Shown: positions 9,474-19,051 of the stretch, piece by piece
How positions within the stretch are numbered: position 1 is the first letter of the stretch
How the letters are laid out: each line of letters begins with the position of its first letter
Source: Rhodospirillales bacterium
GTDB taxonomy: Bacteria > Pseudomonadota > Alphaproteobacteria > Rhodospirillales > WMHbin7
Assembly (NCBI GenBank): GCA_016215555.1
Contig: JACRJC010000018.1
Span: forward strand, 78,054 to 142,053
Length of the DNA stretch: 64,000 nt
Direction: 5' to 3'
Made by a program: the position numbers and the translations under genes
Notes under the pieces: model-generated
Seen by the model: the letters and a program-made list of their open reading frames with translations, nothing else
Databases searched by the model: none
Told to the model about the DNA's origin: nothing

Positions 9474-11651
9474 CTATTTGTGGTCCAGCCGCTGGGCGGT
9501 ATCCCAGTCGGCGGGCGGGGGCTGCATCGAATAACCCTTGCAGCGGGCGATGAAGACGCGAACCGGGCCGTCATCCGGATAGGCTTTCTCGAAGCCGCGA
9601 AAGCCGTCCCAGGCCTGATCCCATTGATGGGCGGCATAGCTGTTGAAGGCCTTCTCCCACTGCTGGCAGCGTTCCTTGTCCTCGTCCGTGGCCGCGAACG
9701 CGCTGCCGGGTTCCAATTCGCCGACCAGTTCGAAAATGGCGAAGGGGCGCGACATGCCGGCGGGAACCACGTGATCGATCATGCGAAACAAGAAGCGGTC
9801 GTGCAGTTTGCTGGCCACGGTTTCCGAAACCAGCAACTGGGTGCCGTAGAGCTTGTTCAGCGCTTCCAGGCGCGAGGCCAGATTCACCTCGGCCCCCAGG
9901 GCCGTGTATTGCATGCGGTCCTGCGAGCCGACATTGCCGACCACCACCTCGCCGGCATGCAGGCCGAAGCGCGTGAAGAAGGAGGGCCAGTTGCGGCGGG
10001 CGAACTCGGCTTCAAGCCTTGCTCCCGCCGCCTTGCAGGCCAGGACGGCGCGGCAGGCGTTGCCCATGGGATCGGGATCGGGCTGCGGCGCGTTCCAGAT
10101 GGCCATGATGGCGTCGCCGATGAACTTGTCGATGATGCCCTTGTGGCTGTGGATGGCCTGGGACATGTGCTTGAAATATTCCGACAGCGATTCGAGAACC
10201 TGCTCGGGCGGCATCGTTTCCGCGTTCTGGGTAAAGCCCTTGATGTCCGAGAACATGATGGCCAGCAAGCGCCGCTCGCCGCCGGTCTGAAGTTCCTTGC
10301 CGGAAGACAAGATCAGGCGCACCAAGTCCTTGGGAACATAGACGCTGAAGCTGCGCAGGCTGCGCTTCATGTTTTGCACGGCGACGGACAATTCGTCGAC
10401 TTCGATGATTCGGGTTCTGACGGCGGCGTCGCCCTCAAGCTCGAATCTCTGAATGCGTTCCGTCTCGCCGACGATTTGCTGCAAGGGCCTGGTCAAAAGC
10501 CGGGCCAGCCAGTTGATGGCCAGCGCCGCCAGGATGATCCCCAGAATTCCCGCAGCCAGGATGCGCAAGCTGGCTTGGCGCAAGGGGCCGATGAACTCCA
10601 GTTCCTTGACGGCGATGCCGATCACCCAATCCTTGCCGAAAGCCTTGGGGAAGGGGGTGAAGGAAACCATATAGTCCTGACCGTCGGGGCCCAGGGCGGC
10701 GGTAAAGCGCTCGCCAAGGCCGGTTTCGCGCAGGCGGGCGGAATCGGCGACGATGGGGTCGGCGACGTCCACCGCCTTCAGAAGTTCGACCTTGCCGTCC
10801 TTCATGCGCACGGCCAGTTCGGGATTCTGATGTCCGATCAGCCGGCCTTGTCCATCCAGAATGAAGACGCGGCCTTCCTGGCCGATTTTCTTCTGGGCCA
10901 GAAAACCCGACAGCGCGTCCAGCGTGATGTCGGCGCCGATGGCCCCGATCTCGACGCCCGATTCGGTGGCGGCGCGCTTGGAAACGGTCAGCCCCGGCTG
11001 TCCCGTGCTGGCGAAGGTGTAGACGTCGGAAATCCGGGTGGCGCTGTCCTCCCAGGCCGATTTGTACCAAGGCCGCACCCGGGGATCGAATTTGCCGGGA
11101 CCGCGATCAACGCCCCTGACGTCGCCCCATTGGCCGAGAAAGATGAAACTGTCCGACCAGTCGCCCGAACTGCCGTCCAGAAGGCGCAAGGCGTGGCGCG
11201 CCCCTTCCGGCACCGGCCGGGCCGAGGGGCCGAAGCTTTTCAGGCTCTCGGGCAGGCGGATGACCTGATAGAAGCTGCCGTCGGCGCCAAAGCCGATGAA
11301 CAGGCTGTAGATCTGGGGCAGCTTCTCCATCTGTTCGTAGAAATAGCGCAGGCCGTCGGGGCGTCTAAGCGCGCCGCGGTCGATGCGCATCAGAACGCTG
11401 GCCGCCTCGACGACGCGGGCCGCCGGATTGAGCAGATTATCGACGTCCTGGACGATGGCCTCGGAGGCCTTGGTCATCGATTGGGTGGCGGTTTCCAGCG
11501 CCAGATTGGCGTTGTTGTGGTAGAGATAACCCACCATGCCCAGGGTCAGTGGAATCATGACGCTGGCGAAAGCCGCCGCGATGCCGATTCTGAGATGAAT
11601 CCGCATGCCTTCCAGCAGGTTGGCAATGACTGTGATCTTCCCCGTCCCCAT
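9474..11651 (-). CDS. Membrane-bound class III adenylate/guanylate cyclase with dCache sensor
   Basis: The 725-residue protein has a first membrane helix at about residues 20-45 and a periplasmic dCache-like sensor at about 50-355 (WYKSAWEDS, VFILDGQGRLIGHQNPE). A second helix lies near 363-385, followed by a HAMP linker (LLTRPLQQIVGETERI) and a class III cyclase domain at about 465-640. The catalytic set is intact: metal-binding Asp in FSDIKGFT and GDAIMAIW, base-recognition Lys in IIDKFIGD and Thr in MQYTALGAEVN, and transition-state Asn/Arg in VNLASRLE. The Lys-Thr pair favours ATP, so cAMP is the likely product. The DctP-type protein encoded next could deliver a ligand to the sensor. The gene ends 8 bases before that start. 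Confidence 0.9.
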   Translation of the reverse strand: MGTGKITVIANLLEGMRIHLRIGIAAAFASVMIPLTLGMVGYLYHNNANLALETATQSMTKASEAIVQDVDNLLNPAARVVEAASVLMRIDRGALRRPDGLRYFYEQMEKLPQIYSLFIGFGADGSFYQVIRLPESLKSFGPSARPVPEGARHALRLLDGSSGDWSDSFIFLGQWGDVRGVDRGPGKFDPRVRPWYKSAWEDSATRISDVYTFASTGQPGLTVSKRAATESGVEIGAIGADITLDALSGFLAQKKIGQEGRVFILDGQGRLIGHQNPELAVRMKDGKVELLKAVDVADPIVADSARLRETGLGERFTAALGPDGQDYMVSFTPFPKAFGKDWVIGIAVKELEFIGPLRQASLRILAAGILGIILAALAINWLARLLTRPLQQIVGETERIQRFELEGDAAVRTRIIEVDELSVAVQNMKRSLRSFSVYVPKDLVRLILSSGKELQTGGERRLLAIMFSDIKGFTQNAETMPPEQVLESLSEYFKHMSQAIHSHKGIIDKFIGDAIMAIWNAPQPDPDPMGNACRAVLACKAAGARLEAEFARRNWPSFFTRFGLHAGEVVVGNVGSQDRMQYTALGAEVNLASRLEALNKLYGTQLLVSETVASKLHDRFLFRMIDHVVPAGMSRPFAIFELVGELEPGSAFAATDEDKERCQQWEKAFNSYAAHQWDQAWDGFRGFEKAYPDDGPVRVFIARCKGYSMQPPPADWDTAQRLDHK

Positions 11652-11730
11652 GGGACGAGTTAAGCCTCTTACGACCTTTATGGCAAATGAAATGGAGGTC
11701 TATAACCCTGGGTTGTGATTTATCGACGGT

Positions 11731-12384
11731 TCACGCCGCCTTGGGCTTTTCCAGCGACTTGTCCAGATAGACGCCGACGATATTGGCCAGGTCGGTCTGC
11801 TGCTCGGTAAAGAAATGCGAGGCCCCCGAGATGGTCTTGTAGGTCACCTCGATCCCCTTCTGGCTGCCCAGCTTATGGGCCAGCTTGGCGGCGGCGGCTT
11901 CCGGCACCACATCGTCGGCGGTGCCGTGCACGATCAGACCCGACGAGGGGCAAGGGGCCAGGAAGGTGAAGTCATAGATGCTGGCCGGCGGCGAGACCGA
12001 GATGAAGCCTTCGATCTCGGGGCGGCGCATCAGCAATTGCATGCCGATCCAGGCGCCGAAGGAATAGCCGGCGATCCAGCAGCCTGCGGCGTTGGGATTG
12101 TAGGTCTGCAGCCAGTCCAGCGCCGAGGCGGCGTCGGACAATTCGCCCTGGCCGTTGTCGAAGCGCCCCTGCGAGCGGCCGACGCCCCGGAAATTGAAGC
12201 GCAGCGTCGAAAAGCCCCGGTTCACGAAAGCCTGATAGAGCGTATAGACCACCTTGTTGTTCATCGTGCCCCCGCGCTGCGGCTGGGGATGCAAGATCAG
12301 GGCGATGGGGGCGCTGGCGTCCTTGCCATGGGTATAGCGGCCTTCGATGCGGCCTTCGGGACCCTGAAAGATAATGTCGGGCAT
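11731..12384 (-). CDS. Alpha/beta hydrolase family protein
   Basis: This is a 217-residue cytoplasmic hydrolase of the small alpha/beta type found beside isc and cys genes in many alphaproteobacteria. The nucleophile elbow is GYSFGAW with Ser108. The acid lies in HGTADDVVPE and the histidine in SGASHFF. An oxyanion segment LHPQPQRGGTMNN precedes them. Members are annotated only generally and no substrate is evident. The gene diverges from cysE, with about 200 bp between the starts. The start ATG at 12384 gives the usual family N-terminus. Confidence 0.85.
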   Translation of the reverse strand: MPDIIFQGPEGRIEGRYTHGKDASAPIALILHPQPQRGGTMNNKVVYTLYQAFVNRGFSTLRFNFRGVGRSQGRFDNGQGELSDAASALDWLQTYNPNAAGCWIAGYSFGAWIGMQLLMRRPEIEGFISVSPPASIYDFTFLAPCPSSGLIVHGTADDVVPEAAAAKLAHKLGSQKGIEVTYKTISGASHFFTEQQTDLANIVGVYLDKSLEKPKAA

Positions 12385-12586
12385 TGCGCTCCTGAAAGTC
12401 TATCCCCAACCCGTTGCCGGCGCCCGGGACGGGCCGGGTCATTGGGACCGTTATGAAATTTCCCGGCCGCAGCCATACTTGACCAGCCTAGTCGGGCAAC
12501 CTATATTCCCCAATACCGTCTAGGGTTATTAAGGCTGGGCCTTGGCCCCGACGGCGGGTCGTATCTATAGCACGCCGGGTAGCCTG

Positions 12587-13333
12587 ATGTTCAAGAGTCT
12601 TCGAGAGGATATCGCATCGATTGTGGAACGCGACCCCGCCGCGCGGTCGTTCCTTGAGGTGCTGTTTTGCTATCCGGGCCTGCATGCGCTGATGTTCCAC
12701 CGCCTTGCCCATTTGCTGTGGGCCAATGAATTCAAGCTGTTAGGACGTCTGGTGTCGCAAATCGGGCGCATCCTGACCGGGGTCGAGATCCATCCCGGGG
12801 CCACCATCGGCAAGCGCCTCTTCATCGATCACGGCATGGGGGTGGTCATCGGCGAGACCGCCGTCATCGGCGACGACGTCACTTTATATCATGGGGTGAC
12901 CCTGGGCGGCACCTCGCTCCACAAGGGCAAGCGCCACCCCACCCTGGAAGACGGGGTCATCGTCGGTTCGGGCGCCCAGATCCTGGGCCCGCATATCGTC
13001 GGCCACGGGGCCCGCATCGGGGCCAATGCCGTCGTGCTGTCCGACGTCCCCAAGGGTGTGACCATGGTCGGCATTCCGGCCAAGGTGGCCATGCGCCGCC
13101 TGAAGAAGGAAGAGGAAACCGCCTTCCACGCCTATGGCCTGACCAGCGAGCATCTGCCCGATCCGGTGGCCCGCTCGACCGAGGCCTTGCATCGCCAGGT
13201 GACGGCGATGATGGTCCGCATTGAGGAATTGGAGCAAAGGCTGGGCGAGACCGACGGCGGCAAGGACGTCGCCAGCGAACCCAAGCCCAACGAACCTAAA
13301 CAACGTGAAACGCGTGCCGCCGGGCACGGCTGA
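12587..13333 (+). CDS. cysE: Serine O-acetyltransferase
   Basis: CysE makes O-acetylserine from serine and acetyl-CoA, the first step of cysteine synthesis. The 248-residue product has the N-terminal helical domain ([20 protein letters not shown]) and a left-handed beta-helix of hexapeptide repeats from about residue 65 to 160. That part includes [20 protein letters not shown] and [24 protein letters not shown] at 12542 also opens the frame, but the ATG at 12587 gives the standard N-terminus. It lies only 46 bases before iscR on the same strand. Cysteine supply and the cysteine desulfurase are therefore probably co-expressed. Confidence 0.95.
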   Translation: MFKSLREDIASIVERDPAARSFLEVLFCYPGLHALMFHRLAHLLWANEFKLLGRLVSQIGRILTGVEIHPGATIGKRLFIDHGMGVVIGETAVIGDDVTLYHGVTLGGTSLHKGKRHPTLEDGVIVGSGAQILGPHIVGHGARIGANAVVLSDVPKGVTMVGIPAKVAMRRLKKEEETAFHAYGLTSEHLPDPVARSTEALHRQVTAMMVRIEELEQRLGETDGGKDVASEPKPNEPKQRETRAAGHG

Positions 13334-13379
13334 TCTTAGAAAAAGCCGCCCGGCATCATCACAAGAAGGAGAGACGACT

Positions 13380-13847
13380 GTGAAACTGAGCACCAAAGGA
13401 CGCTACGCCGTGATGGCGATGGTCGATCTGGCCACCAAGGGCCAGGGTCAGCCCGTCGCCTTGGCCGACATCGCCGACCGCCAGGAGATTTCGCTCTCCT
13501 ATCTCGAGCAATTGTTCGGTCGCCTGCGCAAGGGCGGCATCGTGAAAAGCGTGCGCGGACCCGGCGGCGGCTATCTTCTGGCCCGCGCCCCCAACCAGAC
13601 CCGCATTTCCGACATCGTGCTGGCCGTCGATGAACCCTTGCAGACCACGCGCTGCATGCCCGGCCAGCCCGCCGGCTGCCACAACAACAAGGGCCGCTGC
13701 CTGACCCACGATTTGTGGGAGGAACTGGGCAACCAGATCTATCTGTTCCTAAGCTCGGTAACGCTGGACGATGTCTGCCAGCGCCGCGTCCTGGGCACCA
13801 GCGGCGTCTTCCATGCCGGGGCTGCGGGCGCCCAGGCCGCCGAATAG
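13380..13847 (+). CDS. iscR: Iron-sulfur cluster regulator IscR
   Basis: IscR is an Rrf2-family repressor that senses Fe-S status through its own [2Fe-2S] cluster. The 155-residue product begins at a GTG with AAGGAGAG 6 bases upstream. It has the winged-helix (YAVMAMVDLA, then SLSYLEQLFGRLRKGGIV). The three cluster cysteines lie in RCMPGQPAGCHNNKGRC, followed by LTHDLW, which contains the histidine ligand. It heads the isc operon and most likely represses it when clusters are plentiful, as known for the family. No classic E. coli-type IscR site was recognised upstream of cysE. Confidence 0.96.
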   Translation: MKLSTKGRYAVMAMVDLATKGQGQPVALADIADRQEISLSYLEQLFGRLRKGGIVKSVRGPGGGYLLARAPNQTRISDIVLAVDEPLQTTRCMPGQPAGCHNNKGRCLTHDLWEELGNQIYLFLSSVTLDDVCQRRVLGTSGVFHAGAAGAQAAE

Positions 13848-13862
13848 CGAGGACAAGTGTCG

Positions 13863-15098
13863 ATGACCCATCTGCCCGCCAACGATCAGCCTCGGCCGAT
13901 CTATCTCGATTACCAGGCCACCACGCCCTGCGATCCTCGGGTGGTCGAGACCATGCTGCCATATTTCACCGAAAAATTCGGCAATCCGCATTCGCGCAAC
14001 CACATGTATGGCTGGGAAGCCGAAGAGGCGGTCGAGAAGGCCAGGGCCCAGATCGGCGCCCTTATCGGAGCCTCCGACAAGGAAATCATCTTCACCTCGG
14101 GGGCCACCGAATCCAACAATCTGGCCATCAAGGGCGTGGCGCAGTTCTACAAGGAAAAGAAAAATCACATCATCACCGTGACCACCGAGCATAAATGCGT
14201 GCTGGACGCCTGCCGGCATCTTGAGCTGGAAGGGTTCGAGGTCACCTATCTGCCGGTGCGGAAGGATGGCCTGGTCGATCTCGACCAGCTTGCCGCCGCC
14301 ATCCGCGAGACGACGGTTCTGGTTTCGGTGATGGGCGTCAACAACGAGATCGGCGTCATCCAGCCCTTGGCGGAAATCGGGGCGCTGTGCCGGTCGAAGG
14401 GCGTCTTCTTCCATACCGACTGCGCGCAGGCGGTGGGCAAGATCCCTCTCGACGTCGAGGCCATGAAGATCGACCTGATGAGCATTTCCGGTCACAAGAT
14501 TTACGGCCCCAAAGGCGTCGGCGCGCTGTATGTGCGCCGGAAGCCCCGCGTGCGCCTGGTGGCCCAGATCAATGGCGGCGGCCAGGAGCGCGGCATGCGC
14601 TCGGGCACCCTGCCCACCCCGCTCTGCGTGGGTTTGGGCGAAGCCTGCCGCCTCGCCCAGGCGGAAATGGCCGACGAGACCCAGCGCCTGCTGGCCCTGC
14701 GCGAGCGCTTCCATCAGCGGGTGACGGCGGGGCTGCCGGAAGTGTATCTGAACGGCCATGCCGAGAAGCGCATCCCCGGCAATCTCAACTTGTCCTTCGC
14801 CTTCGTCGAGGGCGAGGGGTTGATGATGGCGGTCAAGGAACTGGCGGTGTCCTCGGGATCGGCCTGCACCTCGGCCTCGCTCGAACCTTCCTATGTGCTG
14901 CGCGCCCTTGGCGTCGATGTCGAGATGGCGCATACCAGCCTGCGCATCGGCATCGGCCGCTTCACCACCGAGGCCGAACTTGATTTCGCGGCCGATCTGC
15001 TGATCGAGCGGGTGACGAAGCTGCGGTCCTTCAGTCCGCTTTGGGAAATGGCCCAGGAAGGGATCGACATCAAATCGATCCAATGGGCGGAACATTAA
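13863..15098 (+). CDS. iscS: Cysteine desulfurase IscS
   Basis: IscS is a PLP enzyme that removes sulfur from cysteine and passes it as persulfide to IscU. The 411-residue product has the PLP lysine in [10 protein letters not shown] (about Lys212) and the catalytic loop [16 protein letters not shown] (about Cys335). [10 protein letters not shown] holds the PLP-stacking region. A GTG at 13857 lies in frame. The ATG at 13863 has better spacing to the GAGGA sequence at 13849-13853. Only 15 bases separate it from iscR. All catalytic residues appear intact, so it should be the main sulfur donor. Confidence 0.97.
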   Translation: MTHLPANDQPRPIYLDYQATTPCDPRVVETMLPYFTEKFGNPHSRNHMYGWEAEEAVEKARAQIGALIGASDKEIIFTSGATESNNLAIKGVAQFYKEKKNHIITVTTEHKCVLDACRHLELEGFEVTYLPVRKDGLVDLDQLAAAIRETTVLVSVMGVNNEIGVIQPLAEIGALCRSKGVFFHTDCAQAVGKIPLDVEAMKIDLMSISGHKIYGPKGVGALYVRRKPRVRLVAQINGGGQERGMRSGTLPTPLCVGLGEACRLAQAEMADETQRLLALRERFHQRVTAGLPEVYLNGHAEKRIPGNLNLSFAFVEGEGLMMAVKELAVSSGSACTSASLEPSYVLRALGVDVEMAHTSLRIGIGRFTTEAELDFAADLLIERVTKLRSFSPLWEMAQEGIDIKSIQWAEH

Positions 15099-15122
15099 GT
15101 AAAGAAAGTAAGGAGTATCTCC

Positions 15123-15530
15123 ATGTCCTACAGCGACAAGGTCATCGACCATTTCGAGCACCCCAGGAATGTGGGTTCTCTCAACAAGGAAGATGCGCAT
15201 GTCGGCACCGGTCTGGTCGGAGCGCCCGCCTGCGGCGACGTCATGCGCCTGCAAATCCAGGTCAGCCCCGACGGCATCATCGAGGACGCCAAGTTCAAGA
15301 CGTTCGGCTGCGGCTCGGCCATCGCCTCCAGCTCGCTGGTCACCGAATGGGTGAAGGGCAAGACGCTGGACGAGGCGGCGACCATCAAGAACACCGAGAT
15401 TGCCGAACATCTGGCCCTGCCGCCGGTGAAGATCCATTGTTCTGTGCTGGCCGAGGACGCCATCAAGGCCGCCATCGCCGACTACAAGGCCAAACACAGC
15501 CCGTCGAAAGACGGGCAAGCCGCGGAGTAG
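15123..15530 (+). CDS. iscU: Iron-sulfur cluster scaffold IscU
   Basis: IscU is the scaffold on which [2Fe-2S] clusters are built from IscS sulfur. The 135-residue product carries the three ligand cysteines Cys37 (GAPACGD, with the helpful Asp39), Cys63 (FGCGSA) and Cys106 (IHCSVL). The LPPVK motif at 99-103 is the recognition site for the HscA chaperone encoded three genes downstream. This match between motif and neighbour supports a working assembly line. The gene is 24 bases downstream of iscS, with AAGGAG before the ATG. Confidence 0.97.
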   Translation: MSYSDKVIDHFEHPRNVGSLNKEDAHVGTGLVGAPACGDVMRLQIQVSPDGIIEDAKFKTFGCGSAIASSSLVTEWVKGKTLDEAATIKNTEIAEHLALPPVKIHCSVLAEDAIKAAIADYKAKHSPSKDGQAAE

Positions 15531-15537
15531 CTGACCT

Positions 15538-15879
15538 ATGAATGACAGGCCGTCACCCATCACCATCACCGAAGCCGCCGCCGAACGCGTGAAGGCGCTG
15601 ATCGCCAAGCGCGGCAAGCCGACGGCGGGCGTTCGCATCGGCATTCGTTCCAAGGGCTGCTCGGGCATGTCCTACACCGTCGAATTCGCCGACGAGAAAA
15701 GCCCCTATGACGAGACGGTCGAGGATAAGGGGGTGACGGTCTTCATCGATCCCAAGGCGACGATGTTCATTCTCGGCACCGAGATGGACTATGTCGAAGA
15801 GAAGCTGAAAAGCGGTTTCGTCTTTCGCAATCCCAACGAGAAGGGACGCTGCGGCTGCGGCGAATCCTTCCACGTCTGA
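15538..15879 (+). CDS. iscA: A-type iron-sulfur carrier IscA
   Basis: IscA is an A-type carrier that moves iron or Fe-S clusters from the scaffold to target enzymes. The 113-residue product has the three conserved cysteines: Cys41 in SKGCSGMSY, and Cys105 and Cys107 in GRCGCGESF at the C-terminus. Length and spacing fit IscA rather than the longer ErpA or SufA forms. It starts 7 bases after iscU and ends 8 bases before hscB, so translation is probably coupled. Confidence 0.96.
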   Translation: MNDRPSPITITEAAAERVKALIAKRGKPTAGVRIGIRSKGCSGMSYTVEFADEKSPYDETVEDKGVTVFIDPKATMFILGTEMDYVEEKLKSGFVFRNPNEKGRCGCGESFHV

Positions 15880-15887
15880 TTGATGCC

Positions 15888-16529
15888 ATGAAGATTGACG
15901 TCCACCATACTGACGGGCTTGAAGCCTGCGTCGTCGAGTGTTGGTCCTGCAAGGGACCGGCCAGCCCGCGCGCTTTGTTCTGTTCCGTCTGCGGCGCCGT
16001 CCAGCCGCCAAGGCCGCTCGACCATTTCCAGCGGCTGGGCATGATGCCGGGCTTCGACGTCGATTTAAGCGAGCTTGAACGCCATTATTTCGGATTCCAG
16101 CGCCGCCTGCATCCCGACCGTTTCGCCGGCAAGTCGGGCAAGGAAAAGCTGCATAGCCAGCAGCAGGCGATGGCGCTGAACGAAGCCTACGAGACCTTGA
16201 AGGATCCTCTGAAGCGCGCCGTCTATCTGTTGAAGCTGAAGGGCTGCAAGCTCGACGACGCCGACGGGGCGACGATTTCCGATCCCAAGCTGCTGATGGA
16301 GCAGATGGAGGCCAGGGAAGCCCTGATGGAAGCCGATTCCGCCGAGGAAGTGCAGGCCATCCTGGCAAGAACCGAATCCGACATCGCTTTTGCCGTCGAC
16401 GATCTGTCGCAGGCATTTCAGGCCGCCTGTCTGATGGGCGCCGAGAAGCTGGTGCTGCGTTTGAAATATCTGATCCGCCTCTCGGACGAGGCCAGGGGGC
16501 GCAAGGCGCGCCTGATGAAAGGGGCCTAG
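15888..16529 (+). CDS. hscB: Fe-S co-chaperone HscB with N-terminal zinc-binding motif
   Basis: HscB is a J-domain protein that brings IscU to HscA and stimulates its ATPase. The 213-residue product has the J-domain HPD triad at residues 75-77 (RRLHPDRF) and a C-terminal three-helix IscU-binding part. An N-terminal extension carries two CxxC pairs, Cys18/Cys21 (CWSC) and Cys32/Cys35 (CSVC). This looks like the zinc-ribbon extension known from mitochondrial HSCB and some alphaproteobacteria and absent from E. coli HscB. It lies between iscA and hscA in the operon, in the expected order. Confidence 0.93.
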   Translation: MKIDVHHTDGLEACVVECWSCKGPASPRALFCSVCGAVQPPRPLDHFQRLGMMPGFDVDLSELERHYFGFQRRLHPDRFAGKSGKEKLHSQQQAMALNEAYETLKDPLKRAVYLLKLKGCKLDDADGATISDPKLLMEQMEAREALMEADSAEEVQAILARTESDIAFAVDDLSQAFQAACLMGAEKLVLRLKYLIRLSDEARGRKARLMKGA

Positions 16530-16532
16530 CCT

Positions 16533-18416
16533 TTGAGCGACGAGATTCTGTTCGATATTTTCGAGCCCGGCGAATCGCCGCTGCCGCACGCCAATGACGA
16601 GGTGGCGGTGGGCATCGATCTTGGCACCACCAATTCCGTGGTGGCGATCTCGAAGGACGGCAGGCCCGAAGTGCTGCGCGACGCCAAGGCCAGAGCCTTG
16701 ATTCCGTCCGTGGTCGCCTATGGTCAGGACGGCTCGGTCATCGTCGGTCATGAAGCCCGCGAACAGATTCTCGACCGTCCGCAGGACGTGGTGTCCTCGA
16801 TCAAGCGCCTGATGGGCCGGGGGCTGGAAGACGTCAAGGCTGTGGCCGGGCAACTGCCCTTCGTGGTCGACCAGGACGCCACCGGCATGGTGCGTCTGAT
16901 CGTGGCCGGACGCACGCTGTCGCCGGTCGAGATTTCAGCCGACATTCTAAGGGCCGTGCGCGACCAGGCCGAAAGGGCGCTGGGGAAGAAAGTGCCCAAG
17001 GCGGTGATTACCGTGCCCGCCTATTTCGACGATGCGGCGCGGACGGCGACCAAGGATGCGGCGCGTCTGGCCGGGATCGAGGTTCTGCGCCTGGTCAACG
17101 AACCGACGGCGGCGGCGCTGGCCTATGGGCTCGATCAGGGCGCCGAAGGCTTGTACGCCGTTTACGATCTGGGCGGCGGCACCTTCGACGTCTCGCTGTT
17201 GCGCATGGAGAAGGGCGTTTTCCAGGTCAAGGCCACCGGCGGCGACGCGGCGCTGGGCGGCGACGACATCGACCATCTGATCGCCGAGAAATTCCTGGCC
17301 GAGCGCGGCGAGGCCAAACTCGACGCCGGCAAGGTCAAGCAGGCGCTGATGACGGCCCGCGTCGCCAAGGAATGCTTAACCTCGCGTGACGGCGGCGAAT
17401 GGATGCTGGAATTCGAAGGCCGCACCAGCCGCCATCAACTGACCCGCGCCGAGCTGGAAACCATGATCGCGCCCCTGGTCTTGCGCACCATGACCATCTG
17501 CCGCCAAGTGCTGGAAGATGGCGGCGCCCAGCCTGCCGACGTCAAGGGCGTGGTGCTGGTCGGCGGCTCCACCCGCGTGCCTGCCGTCAGGAAGGCGGTG
17601 GCCGATCTGTTTGGCACCTTGCCGCTGGCCAACATCAATCCCGACGAAGTGGTGGCGGTGGGCGCCGCCCAGCAGGCCGAGGCCCTGACCCATGGCTCCG
17701 ACACCTTGTTGCTGGATGTCACGCCCTTGTCGCTGGGATTGGAAACCATGGGCGGCATCGTGGAAAAGGTGATTTTCCGCAACACCCCCATTCCCACCGC
17801 CATGGCCCAGGAATTCACCACCTATCAGGACGGCCAGACGGCGATGATGATCCATGTCGTGCAGGGCGAGCGCGAACTGGTCAGCCAGAACCGCTCATTG
17901 GCCCGCTTCACGCTGTCGGGCATTCCGCCGATGGCGGCGGGGGCGGCGCGCATCCGCGTCACCTTCACCGTCGATGCCGACGGCTTGCTGACCGTCTCGG
18001 CCCGCGAAACCGCGACCGGCGTCGAATCCGAAGTTCAGGTCAAACCCAGCTACGGCCTGTCGGAAGATGAAATGGCCGATATGCTGAAGGACAGTCTGGA
18101 ACACGCAAAGGAAGACATGGCTGCCCGCGTTCTGGCCGAAGCCAAGGTCGAAGCCAGGCGCAACGCGCTGGCGGTGATTGCAGCGCTGTCGCATGACGGC
18201 GATCTGCTGTCGCCCGAGGAACGCCTGGTCATCGATCAGGCCTTGGCCGGGCTTGACTGCGCCTGCACGGGCAACGACCGCGATGTCGTGCTGGCGGCCA
18301 GCGAGGAGTTGGAAGCGGCCACCAAGCCCTTTGCCGAAAAGCGCATGGACCGGGGCATTCGAAAGGCGCTGGCCGGGGTCAGCATGGACAATCTTGAAAA
18401 GCGCGTGGGGGAGTGA
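16533..18416 (+). CDS. hscA: Fe-S assembly Hsp70 chaperone HscA
   Basis: HscA is a specialised Hsp70 that releases clusters from IscU. The 627-residue product has the Hsp70 ATPase signatures [24 protein letters not shown] and [17 protein letters not shown]. The substrate-binding domain starts around residue 390 ([17 protein letters not shown]). The lid is shorter than in DnaK, as usual for HscA. Translation starts at a TTG 3 bases after the hscB stop, which suggests coupling. Its partner motif LPPVK is present in the IscU encoded upstream. Confidence 0.95.
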   Translation: MSDEILFDIFEPGESPLPHANDEVAVGIDLGTTNSVVAISKDGRPEVLRDAKARALIPSVVAYGQDGSVIVGHEAREQILDRPQDVVSSIKRLMGRGLEDVKAVAGQLPFVVDQDATGMVRLIVAGRTLSPVEISADILRAVRDQAERALGKKVPKAVITVPAYFDDAARTATKDAARLAGIEVLRLVNEPTAAALAYGLDQGAEGLYAVYDLGGGTFDVSLLRMEKGVFQVKATGGDAALGGDDIDHLIAEKFLAERGEAKLDAGKVKQALMTARVAKECLTSRDGGEWMLEFEGRTSRHQLTRAELETMIAPLVLRTMTICRQVLEDGGAQPADVKGVVLVGGSTRVPAVRKAVADLFGTLPLANINPDEVVAVGAAQQAEALTHGSDTLLLDVTPLSLGLETMGGIVEKVIFRNTPIPTAMAQEFTTYQDGQTAMMIHVVQGERELVSQNRSLARFTLSGIPPMAAGAARIRVTFTVDADGLLTVSARETATGVESEVQVKPSYGLSEDEMADMLKDSLEHAKEDMAARVLAEAKVEARRNALAVIAALSHDGDLLSPEERLVIDQALAGLDCACTGNDRDVVLAASEELEAATKPFAEKRMDRGIRKALAGVSMDNLEKRVGE

Positions 18417-18424
18417 CGACGACC

Positions 18425-18766
18425 ATGGCGAAAATGACCTTCATTGACAAGGACGGCAAGGCGCTCGAAGTCGAGGCGCCGGAAGGCCTGTCGGTTCTGG
18501 AAATCGCGCATCGCAACCATCTGGATTTGGAAGGCGCTTGCGAGGGTTCGCTGGCTTGTTCCACCTGCCATATCGTCGTCGATCCGCAATGGTACGGCAA
18601 ATTGAAGGAGGCCAGCGACGACGAGGAAGACATGCTGGACCTCGCCTTCGGCTTGACCCAAACCTCGCGCCTGGGCTGCCAGATCATCATGAGCAAGGAA
18701 TTGGATGGGCTGGTAGTGACCATTCCCGCCGCTTCGCGCAACATGATGGTGGACAAGAAGAAGTAA
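18425..18766 (+). CDS. fdx: Isc-type [2Fe-2S] ferredoxin
   Basis: This 113-residue adrenodoxin-type ferredoxin supplies electrons for cluster assembly. The four cluster ligands are Cys39, Cys45 and Cys48 ([16 protein letters not shown]) and Cys85 (SRLGCQI). A GTG at 18413 overlaps the hscA stop and is in frame. The ATG at 18425 gives the normal family N-terminus ([11 protein letters not shown]), with GGGGGAG about 11 bases upstream, so I prefer it. It is the seventh gene of the isc operon. Confidence 0.95.
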   Translation: MAKMTFIDKDGKALEVEAPEGLSVLEIAHRNHLDLEGACEGSLACSTCHIVVDPQWYGKLKEASDDEEDMLDLAFGLTQTSRLGCQIIMSKELDGLVVTIPAASRNMMVDKKK

Positions 18767-18806
18767 TCCGCGCCTCCATGCGCGCGCCCGGCAAGGGACT
18801 AACACA

Positions 18807-19007
18807 ATGAAACTGACCTGGGACAAGGTTCACGACATCGCCATCGCGCTGGAAGACGCGCATCCCGACGCCGACAATGTGAATCTGCGCTTCACCGATC
18901 TGCACAAATGGATCTGCCAGTTGGAAGACTTCGCCGACGATCCCCTGAAGTCGAACGAAAAGATCCTCGAAGCCATCCAGCTAGCCTGGATCGACGAGCG
19001 GGAATAG
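18807..19007 (+). CDS. iscX: IscX (YfhJ) Fe-S assembly adaptor
   Basis: IscX is a small acidic protein that binds IscS and modulates iron delivery. The 66-residue product has the family sequence [19 protein letters not shown] and [12 protein letters not shown], and ends in [10 protein letters not shown]. It closes the isc operon, 40 bases after fdx. Its last 11 codons and the following bases are repeated almost exactly at 19721-19760. The repeated copy still encodes IQRNWIDERE followed by a stop, marking where a toxin-antitoxin-like module was inserted. Confidence 0.94.
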   Translation: MKLTWDKVHDIAIALEDAHPDADNVNLRFTDLHKWICQLEDFADDPLKSNEKILEAIQLAWIDERE

Positions 19008-19015
19008 GGGGCGTC
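18975..19015 (+). repeat. Left copy of duplicated iscX tail
   Basis: The sequence from ATCCAG (18975) through GGCGTC (19015) recurs at 19721-19760. A 6-base interior stretch differs and one G is lost. It covers the last codons and stop of iscX. The two copies bound the plus-strand MNT-HEPN module, as expected if the insertion duplicated the gene end or used it as an attachment site. Confidence 0.75.
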
Positions 19016-19051
19016 TTCCCCCGAAGGGCTCATTTATTGTAAGATGCCCCC

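Noticed and set aside
9480..11663. A 727-codon open frame on the plus strand opposite the cyclase gene
   Set aside because: It is the mirror frame of a GC-rich gene with a complete catalytic domain on the minus strand. It has no recognisable motifs and an His/Gln/Gly-rich composition typical of antisense frames.
13749..15668. A 639-codon open frame on the minus strand across iscS and iscU
   Set aside because: The plus strand encodes well-conserved Isc proteins with all active-site residues. The antisense frame has no family features.
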